From Diphasiastrum complanatum (taxonomy: Eukaryota > Streptophyta > Lycopodiopsida > Lycopodiales > Lycopodiaceae), in assembly GCA_029204225.1 (NCBI GenBank), contig CM055095.1, forward strand, positions 39,550,141 to 39,614,140: a stretch of DNA of 64,000 nt. The letters run 5' to 3'. The translations under genes and the position numbers were made by a program. Position 1 is the first letter of the stretch; the number at the start of each line of letters is the position of its first letter. Positions 1-12,362 of the stretch are shown piece after piece. Under the pieces are notes generated by a model. It made no database searches, was not told where the DNA came from, and saw only the letters and a list, made by a program, of their open reading frames with translations.

Positions 1-189
1 CCATATAGTTGCTTTTACAGCAACTTGATCAATTGCAAAAGGCCCATCAGACTCAGATAGAGTATGAGCAAATGTTCAAACATACCATGACTCAAGCCAA
101 TCCAATGATGCCACCCTGATTCGTGAGATGCAATAATGTGTGGTGCCCACACTACCAGGGAAACAACATAGTCAACAAATGTCCCCAAG

Positions 190-960
190 CACATCAACAC
201 ACAACTCAAGTACAAAGGTATTGGGTCTTTTGTAACACAAACACGCACAAAACCGTAAATTGTGTATTTAACCCACGAGCACAAGTTGCTCATCAATACT
301 AATGGAAGTTGCACCTAACAATGCAATGCTTGCCCTAATAAATTGACCACCTAGTCCACAAACAAATCGGTTGATAGCACGAACTAATTTTGTAATGGCT
401 GAACAAGAGCAGATTTTTAGCCAAGAAAATGGCCTAGAAACTTTTACTGGACGATTTCAGGATCCCATGCTTTTTGCAAATGGGTCTAAAGCCTTTGTGT
501 GCCCCCTATGCAATGCTCCGCCACAAAATAATGGGACGTGAGGTCCAATGAAGAGTTTCGGATGTGGTGAGAATCATTGAGTCGTGGAGTGTCCCTACAA
601 AGGCACTTACGTACCCATCTGTAAAGAGTGTGGCTATGGGCACACTTAAAAGTATTGTCCATTATGTGTTGAACAACTAGAAGAAGAACTTTGTGCGAAT
701 GCACCCATAAATCTTGCTACAGTTATCCCATATAGTCCCCTCTTTTTGTACAAACTTGTGCACAACACTATAGAGATGAGCTTGTTAAGAAAAGGTGGAG
801 GGAGAACATTTTGAACCCCACACCATTAGTCATTATATGAAAGCCACAGAACCAAGTGAATATTCCAACTTGAAACAAGAGAAAGACCACTATTAAAGGT
901 GCGCCAATGGATAGAACAACCCTAAAAGATTTTGTTATGCTACAACAAGGTGAGACTAGT
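190..960 (+). mobile_element. Degenerate gag-like zinc-knuckle remnant (tentative)
   Basis: No intact reading frame remains. At 563-669 one frame, interrupted by two stops, reads two adjacent cysteine/histidine clusters of the CCHC zinc-knuckle kind: CGENH followed by C-P four residues on, then CKECGYGHT followed by a cysteine and CPLC. A third cluster (FCNTNTHKTVNC) can be read near 230-265. Paired knuckles of this spacing are typical of retroelement gag nucleocapsid domains. No capsid or protease could be recognised, so the family is unknown. The call rests on spaced Cys/His residues alone and could be chance. Confidence 0.35.
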
Positions 961-1091
961 CACAAGAGTAGTGAAACCACATAAAGAGAGAGAAGACAGC
1001 CCATAACAAATGTAAATTTTTCACTCATGATTATCGTATTGAGCAAATTTAAACCACATAAGCCTTTTAAGAAGAAGAAAGGAGGGAGAAT

Positions 1092-1490
1092 ATGCAAGAA
1101 GAGTACAATTCTATCATCAAGAATAATACTTGGGAATTGGTAGAACCACAACAAGAAAAGAAGCCGATTGGAATTTGGAACCAAATTGGGTATACAAAAT
1201 TAAGTACAAAGTTCATGGAGGTGTTGACAAGTACAAAGCAATGTTAGTAGAAAAAGGGTGTGTTCAAAGCAACGAATTGATTACGAAAAAAGTTTTGCTA
1301 CTCATTATGGTTGACATTTAGCACAAATGGATATAAAAAGCAAAGCTGATCCAAATTCATATATCTTACATCAAGAAGGTGAACCTCTTATACTCGTGCT
1401 CTATCTTGATGATTTGATAGTAAATGGAAGCAATAGTAATATCATTGACAAACTGCTTCCACTTCAAAAGATTGTTCTATAAGTTCCTCG
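1092..1490 (+). mobile_element. Ty1/copia reverse transcriptase fragment, frameshifted and internally deleted
   Basis: Translation from 1092 gives the start of the copia RT domain (MQEEYNSIIKNNTWELV). A frameshift near 1190 moves VDKYKAMLVEKGCVQ into another frame. Near 1325-1350 QMDIKS, which normally runs on into an AFLNG block, is joined directly to ADPNSYILHQEGE, so roughly 60 codons are missing. The catalytic box appears as YLDDLIV where copia elements usually have YVDD. No LTRs are seen beside it. It is a dead remnant, probably lying in a downstream intron of the phosphofructokinase gene. Confidence 0.8.
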
Positions 1491-2675
1491 GTACTAATGT
1501 TGGTTGTTTACTAGTGGGACGGGCCTTACATTAAAGCTTTGCTAAGCGCTACAACCGTAGGCCTGCTGCTGAGAGGACCATGTTTTGTTGAAAACAGCTG
1601 GGAGGGTCCTGCTGCTATAAGTTTCCTAGAGGGACCAACCATCTTAGGTGGCCTAGATGGCCCTACTATTGTTGCTATGGGTGGCATGACCCTGTTTAGG
1701 TAGAGCATGTCGCCTAAACAGTGCATCTGTATCATGCACTCTCACTGCCTCAAATACCATGTGGCAACCACAAATATCAACTGCCTTGCCATCTAAAGTG
1801 TCTATCCAATGAGCCATGAGCGTCGTGATAGTGCTCAGAAACTTTTAACCTCAATAAACACATCACCAACAACTCGCTCCAAATCTACAATAATGATTGT
1901 CCTCATCATCTAAGAACTCAAGTTCTAACCACAGCCCATCCAAACCGCCTGGCCATGATAGCAAATGCAAAGGTACACTAAATGCAAAAAAAGCACACGC
2001 TAAACCCTAATAATGGCAAAAACACATATGAGAAGTCAATGCAACAAACGCAGCCGCATAGTACTCCTACACACCATCGTACAAGCTTGCATAGCATCAA
2101 GAACAGTCCTAATCTATCCATCGTAGCCTAAGATAGAAGAACACAAAGTTTGGCATAAAGAAAGTCAAAAAACTAGTTTTGTAATACAAACAATGCACAC
2201 ACGACCATGAGGACAATATACCTACCATTCTTACCCAAATGGCATCACAAAAAAAATTTAGCCACAATCCAATCATCGTAGCTTGACTTGGATCAGCTTA
2301 TTCCCCAAAAAGTGTGCCCCTCCTCTTGTTACAGATCCGCCAAAAAGGTGGTTATCAAAGCTTATTTTGACTTGAATACAAAAATATATTAGGTTCCTTT
2401 TTTAATCTTCCGCACATACAGAATGCGATATGGGTCATACCTTTTCATAAGGAACAGGTACATAGGTACATAGTGAAACCTAAAGCTCTATGGCGATTTT
2501 TCCTAGCACCATATCACAAAGACTTCAAGCTTCTGTAATTTAATAATGGTTCAAGAAAAAACCATGTTTCCTACTCATGCATCCCCTTAACTATTCAATG
2601 GTATGGAGAAGAGTTTATTATTGTGTTAGTTATCATATCATAAAATGATCCCAAGAGAGGACATAGCGCACTTAC
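1491..2675. other. Unassigned sequence downstream of PFK exon 5
   Basis: Only short random ORFs are present and nothing was recognised. By position it should be intron 5 of the minus-strand phosphofructokinase gene. I looked here for the next exon (expected to encode a GYRGFY-type motif) and did not find a convincing one. Confidence 0.5.
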
Positions 2676-2813
2676 AACAATTCCAAGGATGTCTTGGACC
2701 CCATATTGTGTCCATAGTGAGCATACTATTTCACGAATAACAGTGTTCAATCCAGGACATAATCCCCCACAAGTAACAATGCATGCACGCACCTCACTAG
2801 GATCAAAATATAT
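2676..2813 (-). CDS. PFK: PFK exon 5 (ATP-binding glycine-rich loop)
   Basis: Forty-six codons containing [16 protein letters not shown] and VIREIVCSL, the most conserved N-terminal block of plant PFKs, followed by [10 protein letters not shown]. Acceptor ATGCAG, donor GTAAGT in phase 0. The next exon is not found to the left. Confidence 0.88.
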
Positions 2814-3489
2814 CTGCATAACAAAATGGAAACATTGTGCAAACGTGTATTAAGGTCAATTTGCAAGTTTGCTTGTGTAGAAGAATTTTCAAAAAGAAAA
2901 CATCTATGAACCTTATCACGAGGTCCAGATCGACGAAAATAAATGCCCTCCCATGGATTTGATAGTTTGATCACAATCTGGAGTTTACAAATAAAGTATC
3001 GGTCTTAGTTTCCAAATCACAAAATACAAAAAGATAAATTGCATATCAGCCATATTCTTAAAGGACCTTCTTGTGCACAACTATGATTTTATGTTTCATG
3101 CCGAGAGCTTTGAGCTCTGTAATCCAGTCAGTAATATGAATCATGTTTTAAAAGTTACTTGTCCATGGCAACGTCTTACATTTCTTGCTACGACATCGTC
3201 ATCTTCAACAAAGTACTGCCTACACAACAAAGAACAAGTAGTTAAAGCTTCTTTGTAAACTATGAGAAGAGGCTATCAAACATACTCTAAAAAACAATGC
3301 CATCAGCATGTAGAAAGAAAGAACACTACATTCGAAATGGACCTATTTCAAAATGTCAAACGGACGTTCAAAACAACTCGAAAAAAAACCAAATTTTCTT
3401 GCATTTCCGCATGGCCCCGAGAGGTGACTGTGAGAGTGTTTTTGCACAATAGAGAGCCATTCTAAGAGGAGAAGAGCTAGAGAGAGAGC

Positions 3490-3577
<88 letters not shown>

Positions 3578-6500
3578 AAGAAAGAAAGAAAGATCTTTAT
3601 TAATGTCCTTGAAATACCCTAAGGTATATAAGACTAAACGTATAGGGCTGTGGGAGTAACGAGAGTATCAAAAAGCTGACATTTACTCGAGGCATCCCGA
3701 ATAAACCATCTGAAACAAAAACGCTCTAACTGGACAAGGGAGGCGTGACCCTTCCCAGGTCTGGCGGAAGCTGCCTGTCGCATGCCAAAGATAGGGCCTG
3801 TAAAAAGCACGCCAAGGTAAGTATAAGAAGATACAACCTCCAAGGGCTGCCTATCAAAGATGAGTTCCTGGCGCTGCATAAAAGCTCTCAATGTGTTGAA
3901 AACCATAACTTTGGTTTTCGATATGTTAACCCCCAATCCCCATCTACTACAGAAGGCATGAAGACTGTGTAGCTGTCGTTGTAATCCCTCTCTGGTAGTA
4001 GATAGGAGGACCACGTCATCTACATATAAAAGTATAGCAATCAAGATGCTCCCAAGCCTGCAACCTGTGCCACCGCATTTGGAGGATGGTGCCATACAAC
4101 TTAGCAATGATATGCCAATCATAATGGTGCGATAATTACCAGGGTCCATGGGGTCACCAGTTTTGTGAATGGGATGGATGATGTTGGTACACCAGGAGGA
4201 AGGGAAGCCGGAGACAACTGCTCGATTGAGCAAGGTGGCTAGGGTAGGTGTTAGCAGATTCTAGAGAATCCCCCAGATGCCGAGCCAAGCTGAAATACAA
4301 CGCACCTCTCACCCAAGACCGAGGAGGTCTCAGAAGGAGGAGAGCAGAAAGAAGATGAGAGCCGAGCATGAGAGCCGAGGAATGCTAGCTAGGAATACAA
4401 ATTTATCTTTATGTGAGCCTACATGGTGAATCCCAAGAAGGAATGACCATGTAGGACTAGTGTTATTCCTAGGCAAAGTAATAAATGTAGAGCCCTCTTA
4501 AATAAATTAGAGTGAGCCACCTTTTGATGGTGACCTCTAGTGGAAGAGCTAATTCCACTTAGAATTTCTAAATTAGTGGAATTGCCACTTGGGCTCCACA
4601 TGGGCAGCCTTCTTGTTTATTTAAGAGCCCCCATCTCTTGTGAGGGAGCTTTACTTGTATTGTCATTTCCTCTTGTTGAATAAAGAAGATCTTCCCACGA
4701 GTTATTGACAATCTTGGAGCTCCTTGTTCATGGCTGTTTTCTTGAGTGAATCGCCTATGAACATGCTTTGCTTTCTCTTGTTTGTGAATGTGGAATAGAG
4801 TAAATTTCCTGCTTTCTTTCTTTAGGCAATGTGGATTGTAGTTGTGGATTAGTTTCTTGTTCTTGCTTAAGTAATTTTCAGCATCCAGGTAAACTAGATA
4901 GGCTGGAATTGTGATTCAGATCTTGCAAATCTTCTAACAATCCAGTTCTTGATTGCACTTGGGTTATCCAAGTTCCAAGAAATGGGTGTTTCTTGATTCT
5001 TGGATTGCTAGTATGTCGTTAGATAGCTAGTTTCTTGCTTCTTGTTCTTGATCTGTAGATTAATCTATGTGTTTTACTGTTTCTTGAATATCTAGAGTTA
5101 ATTAGTAGCAAGAATTGTTGTTTGTTCACTTGTTTAGAACGCTGATCTATTTGTGAACGAGTTTTGGCTGCATGTGAATGTGTATGCATGTACCTGGAGT
5201 GAACGAATCCTAATCATCCCATTGACAGGCTGGGAAACGTGTCTGAGTAAATAGCTAAATCTTTCTGCCTAAAACGATTCAAACTAAGAAGATCGATCTT
5301 AACGAACCAGCTTCCTGGAACGGGCAGAAACACCCGGTTTCCAGAGTTCAAGAAACCAAGAAGAACGAGAAAGAATTGTGTTCACAGATTCGTTGTAGGA
5401 ATCTGTGAACATTTGGCGCCATTTCCACCACTACACAAACACACATATTCACAAAACCATCCGATCTGTGTTGGCAAACAAACTCTTGAAGTCTCACGAC
5501 CACCATCTCGACCAAGTTCGTCACTCTGGTCTCAACCGCGTGTCTCACTTTGGTCTCCAACGCGTGTCTTACTCTGTTCTCGACCGCGACTTCCCACTCA
5601 TCCCCTGGCCGAGTCGCACGACTCACGTCTGGACCGCGCCAAACTCCATTTCACTTCGTCCTGAAACCACTTGTAAAATCTCGACCGAGTTCCAAGTTCA
5701 ATTCTCGACCGAAGCAATCAGTTACCATCTCACTTATCGCTCAGATCTCGACCGAGTGTTTTCATTGAGATCTCGACCAAGTGCTTTCATTACGATCTCG
5801 CCCGAAGCCATAACTCAGCTCTAGACCGAGTACTCCGCTTCGGATCTCGACCGAGTCTCTCCGTTACGGTCTCGACCGAGCCTCTTTGTGGAAATCTCGA
5901 CCGAGCCTCTTCGTGAAAATCTCGACCGAGCCCTCTAGTTGAGATCTCAACCGCGCCATTTCTGTCAGCTCTCAACCGAGCCTCACGCTCAGATCTCAAC
6001 CGCGTCATTTCTGCCAGGTCTCGACAGAGCCTTACTTTCAGATCTCAACCGCGAGCCTCTCCATCAGGATCTCAACCACGAGTCTCTCCGGATCTCAACC
6101 GAGTCTCTCCATCCAGATCTCGACTGAGCCTCCACTCCAGATCTCGACCGAGCCTCCACTTCAGATCTCGACCGAGCCTCCACTTCATATCTCAACTGCG
6201 AGTCTCTCCGTTAAGATCTCAACCGCGTCATTGCATTGCAATCTCGACCGAGCCCATCTTTCAAATCTCAACCGCGTGATTCCATTGCAGTCTCAACCGA
6301 GCCGAGTCAATAGGAAAGTCAACTCTATATTTGACAAGACCCTACTACTAGCCAATTGTCACAGCTATCAGCTAAGCCCTTCTGCAATATCACTATATTG
6401 AATATTGTGCCATTTGGATACATAAAAATCATTATACTCTGATTAATATACCTTCCTCTATTTTACATCCAGTAGAGTACAAAAAAAAAAAGACAAAAAG

Positions 6501-9500
6501 AGTCCAAGAGGCCTAAATACCCAACCCTAAGGTACTCTAGACTTTCAATATGGATCGTCCTTATGATCCTAATACTACAGAGGATTATCCTCCGGAGATG
6601 GTATTTCCCTCCACTCAGACATTATTTATTAGGCCAAACCTTTGCCTTCTACACAGACCATCAAGCCCTGTTATATATTGTTAATGAATCCTGTAAAACG
6701 GGACGTATAGCTCGATGGCTGTTAATACTCGAGGAATTCAATTTCCGAGTAGTTGTCAGGAAGGGAACCCAACACTTCATGGCCGATCACCTTTCCAGAC
6801 TTCCAAATGCTGAAAAGGCCGATGCACCAGTCAACGACGATCTCCCTGATGCATGCCTTTTTCAAATCGATGCCACACCCTTGTGGGCTGAGGAAATCAC
6901 TCAGTTCCTAACCATAGGCCGACTCAAAGAGGGCCTAAATACGATAGCAAAAAGAAAAATTTTGCTAAAGGCAGCACCCTTTCAACTCATAGCAGGACAA
7001 TTATATAGAAGGGGCGCTGACGATATTATACGTAGATGCATTTATGAATCTGAGATACGTCCTATCATATCTCAGGCATATGAGGGCATTGGCGGCGGTC
7101 ACTTCTCGGCTGAAGCGACTGCTAAAATCATACTTCGAGCGGGCTTATGGTGGCCATCACTGTTTAAGGATACCTTTACTATCATTAAAACATGTGATGT
7201 TTGCCAACGAGCCAAGAAAAATACAAAAGCCGACTTCACACCGTTGACACCCAATATAGAAGGCGAAGCCTTCCATAAGTGGGGTATCGACTTTGTTGGG
7301 CCCATCAGTCCAATAGCAAAAAATACCCAAGCACGATATATCTTGATCGCAACAGATTATGCAACTAAGTGGGTAGAAGCTCGTGCAACAAAGGACGCTA
7401 ATGAGAAGACCGTAGCACGTTTTCTGTATGAAAACATTATTACGCGTTTTGGCTGTCCAATAGAGCTTGCTAGTGATCGCAGCGCACACTTCTTAAATGA
7501 AGTGATCGATAATCTCCTCCGCCATTACCTTGTGGTCCACCGCAAAAGTACTCCGTACTATCCTAGATGTAATGGCCAAGCCGAATCCACCGACAGGACG
7601 ATTTGTAAAATCTTAACCAAGATAGTCGAAACGAGTCGATCAGATTGGGAAACCAAACTGTTCTTCGCTATCTGGGCGTACCGCACAACTCCCAAGAAGG
7701 CCACTGGCTCGTATATGGTCAAGAGGCAGTAATGCCTGTTGAATTCCTAGTACCTTCCTTGTGAGTCATGCAAGCTTTCTCCACAAATCTCTGTGATGAT
7801 GCTGCAATTGAACAACAAGTCGAAAACAGGCTATTTACATTAGCCCAATTGTGTGAGACTCGACTCATATCGTATCACGCACAATTGATTACAAACGTCG
7901 CCAAAAAGCCTGGCACGATCGTCACCTGCACAATAAAGATTTACACTTAGGTGATCAAGTGCTTCTTTACACGTCTAAGAAGCATCCAGGAAAACTGAAA
8001 TTCAAAAGCGAAGGACCTTATGTTATCAATAAAATCTTTCCTAATGGAGCAGTCCAACTGCAAACACTTGACGGAGTACTCCTAGACACTGTCGTCAATG
8101 GTGGTCGTCTACGGCGGTATTACAAAAAGCTGTTGTTTGTTGACCCAATATAACTCCATACCTCTTGTATATATTTATGTTACATTTTTTTTTCTGATCT
8201 TTATTAGTGTTATTTTTTATTGTTATTTTTTGTATCTTCTTTTGTTTATGCTTTTTGACTGCCTCTATTAGTGTTTATTGCATCTTATTCCACATAATGT
8301 TTTAATCTCATCCATATCTATTCACAGAGACTGTTATAGGTCAACAACTGATGGTCTAGCTCACATGGATAGGTTTCATACCATTTTAGATCCAATTCAT
8401 TGCTGCAATTATGTTATCTCAGATCTTCCACATCTAGCACACATCTGATCAATGAGATAGTTCATTCTACTAAGAGCTTCTATTTTTAGACACTGTCAAA
8501 ATTTGCTTCATAAAGTTCTACAACACCATTATTGAGATGCAGTACTCAAAAGACATTGGTCACCATCTCGACCGAGTCATTTGGTCACCATCTCGACCGC
8601 GTCATTTGGTCACCATCTCAACCGCGTCATTTGGTCACCATCTCGACCGCGCCAGTTGATCACCATCTCGACCGCGTCACTGTTAGAAATAAATGACTAT
8701 GCTAAAGTTAATCCATAGGTTCTTTGACCCAAAAGGTCGAGATTTGTGTAACCATGGGTATTTAGTTATTTAGGCCATCTTAGGTTTGTCTTAAGTTCAG
8801 TTGGACCCAATTTTAGTCATGACTCGTGGGTCCTTAGGGGTCTGATTTTGTTTAGGGGCCCTATCTTGACTTTTGGGGGTGCCCTACATTTAGTAAGTGG
8901 TTAACCTTAGGGTTTGGTGGCATTTGGCCACATCCAGGTAGAGTACTTAGATGCTCATTGTGTATTCCATTTTGACAGTTTGGCTAAGCATTGCTCTCCA
9001 TTGCACTTGTTGTTGTTTTCTCTCTCTCTCTCTTAGAGTTGGGCGCTCAGCCTCTTCTCTCTTGTTTTTTGTGGAGATTGATTGATAACTAGATCTTGGT
9101 GACTTGACTCTTGCTTTCCTACAGTCACTTGCTCAGCATCTCGACCGAGCCAGTTCGCCAACACCTCAACCGGGCCATCACGTCAACACCTCAACCAAGC
9201 CATCACTTCAACATCTCAACCGAGTCACCTGCTTACCTTCTCGACCGCGTCTATCCTTCACCTTCTCGACCGCGCCTATCCTTCACCACTTCAACAGCAT
9301 CTATCCTTCACCTTCTCGACCGCGTCTATCCTTCACCTTCTCGACCGCGTCTATCCTTCACCACCTCGACCACGTCTATCCTTCACCACTTCGACCGCAT
9401 CTATCCTTCACCACTTCAACCACGTCTATCCTTCACCTTCTCGACCGCGTCTATCCTTCACCACTTCGACCGCGTCCATCCTTCAACACCTCGACCACGT

Positions 9501-12329
9501 CCACCCGTCACAGTCTCGATCGGGCCGAGCCTCTGTTAACTCTGTCTCAAATCTCAACTGCGCCATTTTTTCCAGAATCTCATTTTTTCCAGTTTCCAAC
9601 GTGTCTTCCAACCAGTCCTCCAGTTCAGATGAGATATCCAGAAGGGGCAACTGGATGTTCAAGAAATGACAACCTGGTACCAGCAGGCACAGCAGTTTTT
9701 CAAAGAGATTGAATTTCAGGTTCCTGTAAATTACAATGCCACAGCCAGATCATGCAAATTCATAGTTCCTCCCAACAAGAACTATGTGTACAACATATTT
9801 CTTTCTGGAGCAGATCTCCACAATTTCGGCTTCCCTCGAGGACCAAATGTAGTCACCAGGACATTGCAGAAGATCGAGACCACAGCATACTTCAAGTACA
9901 TAGATCCATCTGTTGAAAAATGGAAGACCCAGGACGGGTATCGGTTTGATGCCATTAATGATCAAGCTCTAGCTGCTGCTTGTGCTTACTTAACCAAGTA
10001 CACCCAGCATTACAAATCCAAGATCATGCGGATCCCGATGTCCCTGTTCCACATGATGGCAGATTCACGACTGCATGGCCAAAATCTATATGATTGGGCC
10101 CAGTTTGCCTCGAACTGCCTCCATAAATGAATCAAAAACAAGCAGCCAACCACCATGCTTGGTTATCTCATGGTAGATCTCACTTTGAAGCAGGTGATGA
10201 ACGGCGACCAACTACATGGGTTACTACAAATAGCAGACAAAGCTTGGGACATACCAGTTGACTCCAAGAAGTCCAAGCGATCCCGACCACACACATCGTC
10301 GTCACAAGGGCCAACACCAAAAAGGCCAAATACAAGTATACTCAAGTTGGTGCCGAAACAGCCGACACCACCAGCCTCCCAAAAAGATCTAGTAGCAGAA
10401 GGCTCTTCGGCAGCAAAAGAGGCAATACATCCAAGGCGAAGCTACTTGACACAAGACAACAGAGGACCCGAAAGAAGCTCATGGCCAAGAGGCGATCTCC
10501 AGATGCAACAGAGTCAGAAAAGTCGGAATCTGAGGGAGAGCCACTCAAGAGGAAACCACGCGCAACGAGCCAAGCTACACAATCTCATTCGGCATCCTCG
10601 AGCTCGGCAGACTCCCAAGATGGCAGTTCGACCTCTGATACAGCATCAAAGCAACACTCCTCACCCATACACATTATAGACGGGGGTGATGGAGCAGCCA
10701 CATCCGGACCAGTAGATACTGGCAAAGACTCACAAGTTGTCCAACAAGCCACAGTAACAACTCCCCTGTGCTAATTACAACGCCGACGCCGCCAACTTCA
10801 CCAAAGGCACAAGATTTGGGAGGGGGGGAGATGGGAATATCATTCCCCAAGACACGGGAGCAGCTCAGCAAGAACAAGCCCAGCAAGTCCACATTCTCAT
10901 GGACACTTCAATATACTTTGATGTTGCGGACCTGATGGAGATTAGTGATGACGAAGTCAGTCAGGTGACTCCACCACTAACCACCACCACCATTGTTCCA
11001 ATAACCACTTGTCAAGTTGTTTTTACTATTCTTCAAATTATTCTTGCTACTGCTCCTATTCTTGTTTTGCCCGATTTCAATAAGAGCTTTATTGTTGAAA
11101 CCAATGGTAATATTGTAGGTGTTGGGGCTCTCTTTCACCAAAGTGTTATTGCTTATGAGTCTTGTCACGTATGCTCTTATGACTCGGTATTCTATCAAAA
11201 AAAAGCTATTAGCCATTACTCGTGCCCTTGCTAAGTGACATCATTATCGTCAGCCTACACCTTTCAATTTATACATTGATCATCAGTCTTTATATTTATT
11301 TTGAGATCTTCAGTTTTGTTGGAAGTAATTTTTACAACGTTTTCATTACCACTTGCACTATCACTCCAGTAAGAATAATATTGGGCCACGGTTTATATTG
11401 TTTGCATGCTCTTCTTTGTCAACCATTGTCTCTATCATTATGAGGCCCTTTGCATTCCTAGTCATATGGCTACTTGTCAGAGATGTTTGTCTTTGGTATT
11501 CCTGCTCCAACAAGCACATGACAGTCAAGTTTAGTTCCCTTTGATACAAGAACATTTTCCCTTTAGGTTTTGCCCAATCTTTCCTAAAACCTTGTGTTGT
11601 ATACAGAGATACCCTTACTGCCTCTTTTTCCTTGAGAGACCTTTTTCATCTATTATTCGGTTATAAAAAAGAACGATACCTTCTTTGAACTACCTGTTCT
11701 CCTAAGTACCTTGCACCACGTTGTAGGAAAGCCTTTTTGGATTCATCTTCCTACCTTGTTGTTTTGATATATAGAGAAGCATAGCGCTATCCCTTCCAAA
11801 GGAATAAAGCCCATCTTGAACAAGAGAACAGGATAAGTATTAGCTCTTCTATCCAGAATGATTTTTACACCTTTTCAACTTTTTTTTTGCTTCTTTGGCT
11901 AAAGCTAGATCCCATACTTGACAACCTTGGAAAATTACTCATTGGACTAAGGTTTTGAAGAGAGATCTCCTCATCTTCCAACACCGAAGGTCAATTCTCC
12001 TACAATGAGTTTGCATACTAAAGAAGGCCTTTAATCCTTGTAATATCCTTATATACAAACAAATTCCACTTCTAATTTATTCTCAAATCTCAATCCCGGG
12101 AATTTAAAACATGAAACCATCTACGAAATTATTGTTAGATCTCTTGAGCCAATTACCATTATTTTTGTCTTGCTTACAATGACTTCCATGATAGAATGTT
12201 GAAAAAAAATTTACATATTGCATTTTAATGCTCCTATAGATTAGTGGTTTTGTTGATAACAATAGATATTATCATCAAAGACGAGCAGTAATAAGGCATA
12301 CCCTACTTTGTGTACTACCCCACTTCACT

Positions 12330-12362
<33 letters not shown>

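Noticed and set aside
2290-2360. Possible further PFK exon (minus strand, GGSVTRGGAHFLGNKL)
   Set aside because: A faint likeness to the GGSxLGxSRGG block, but no splice sites in place, poor alignment beyond RGG, and the preceding exon was not found.
2420-2560. Candidate PFK exon between TTACAG and GTATGA on the minus strand
   Set aside because: All three frames contain stops and none gives GYRGFY or another PFK block.
4384-9123. Solo LTR at 8681-9123 as the 3' LTR of the Tat-like element
   Set aside because: It shares no sequence with the LTR at 4384-5411 and has its own perfect TSD, so it is an independent insertion.
5505-9560. CRISPR-like array (conserved ~12-bp core with ~13-bp variable parts)
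   Set aside because: Core and spacer are far too short, the variable parts are themselves related to each other, and the context is a plant retrotransposon. It is a tandem minisatellite.
9104-9712. 202-codon ORF with 25-residue repeats
   Set aside because: It is a translation of the 25-bp array; other frames are equally open because 25 bp shifts the frame each monomer.
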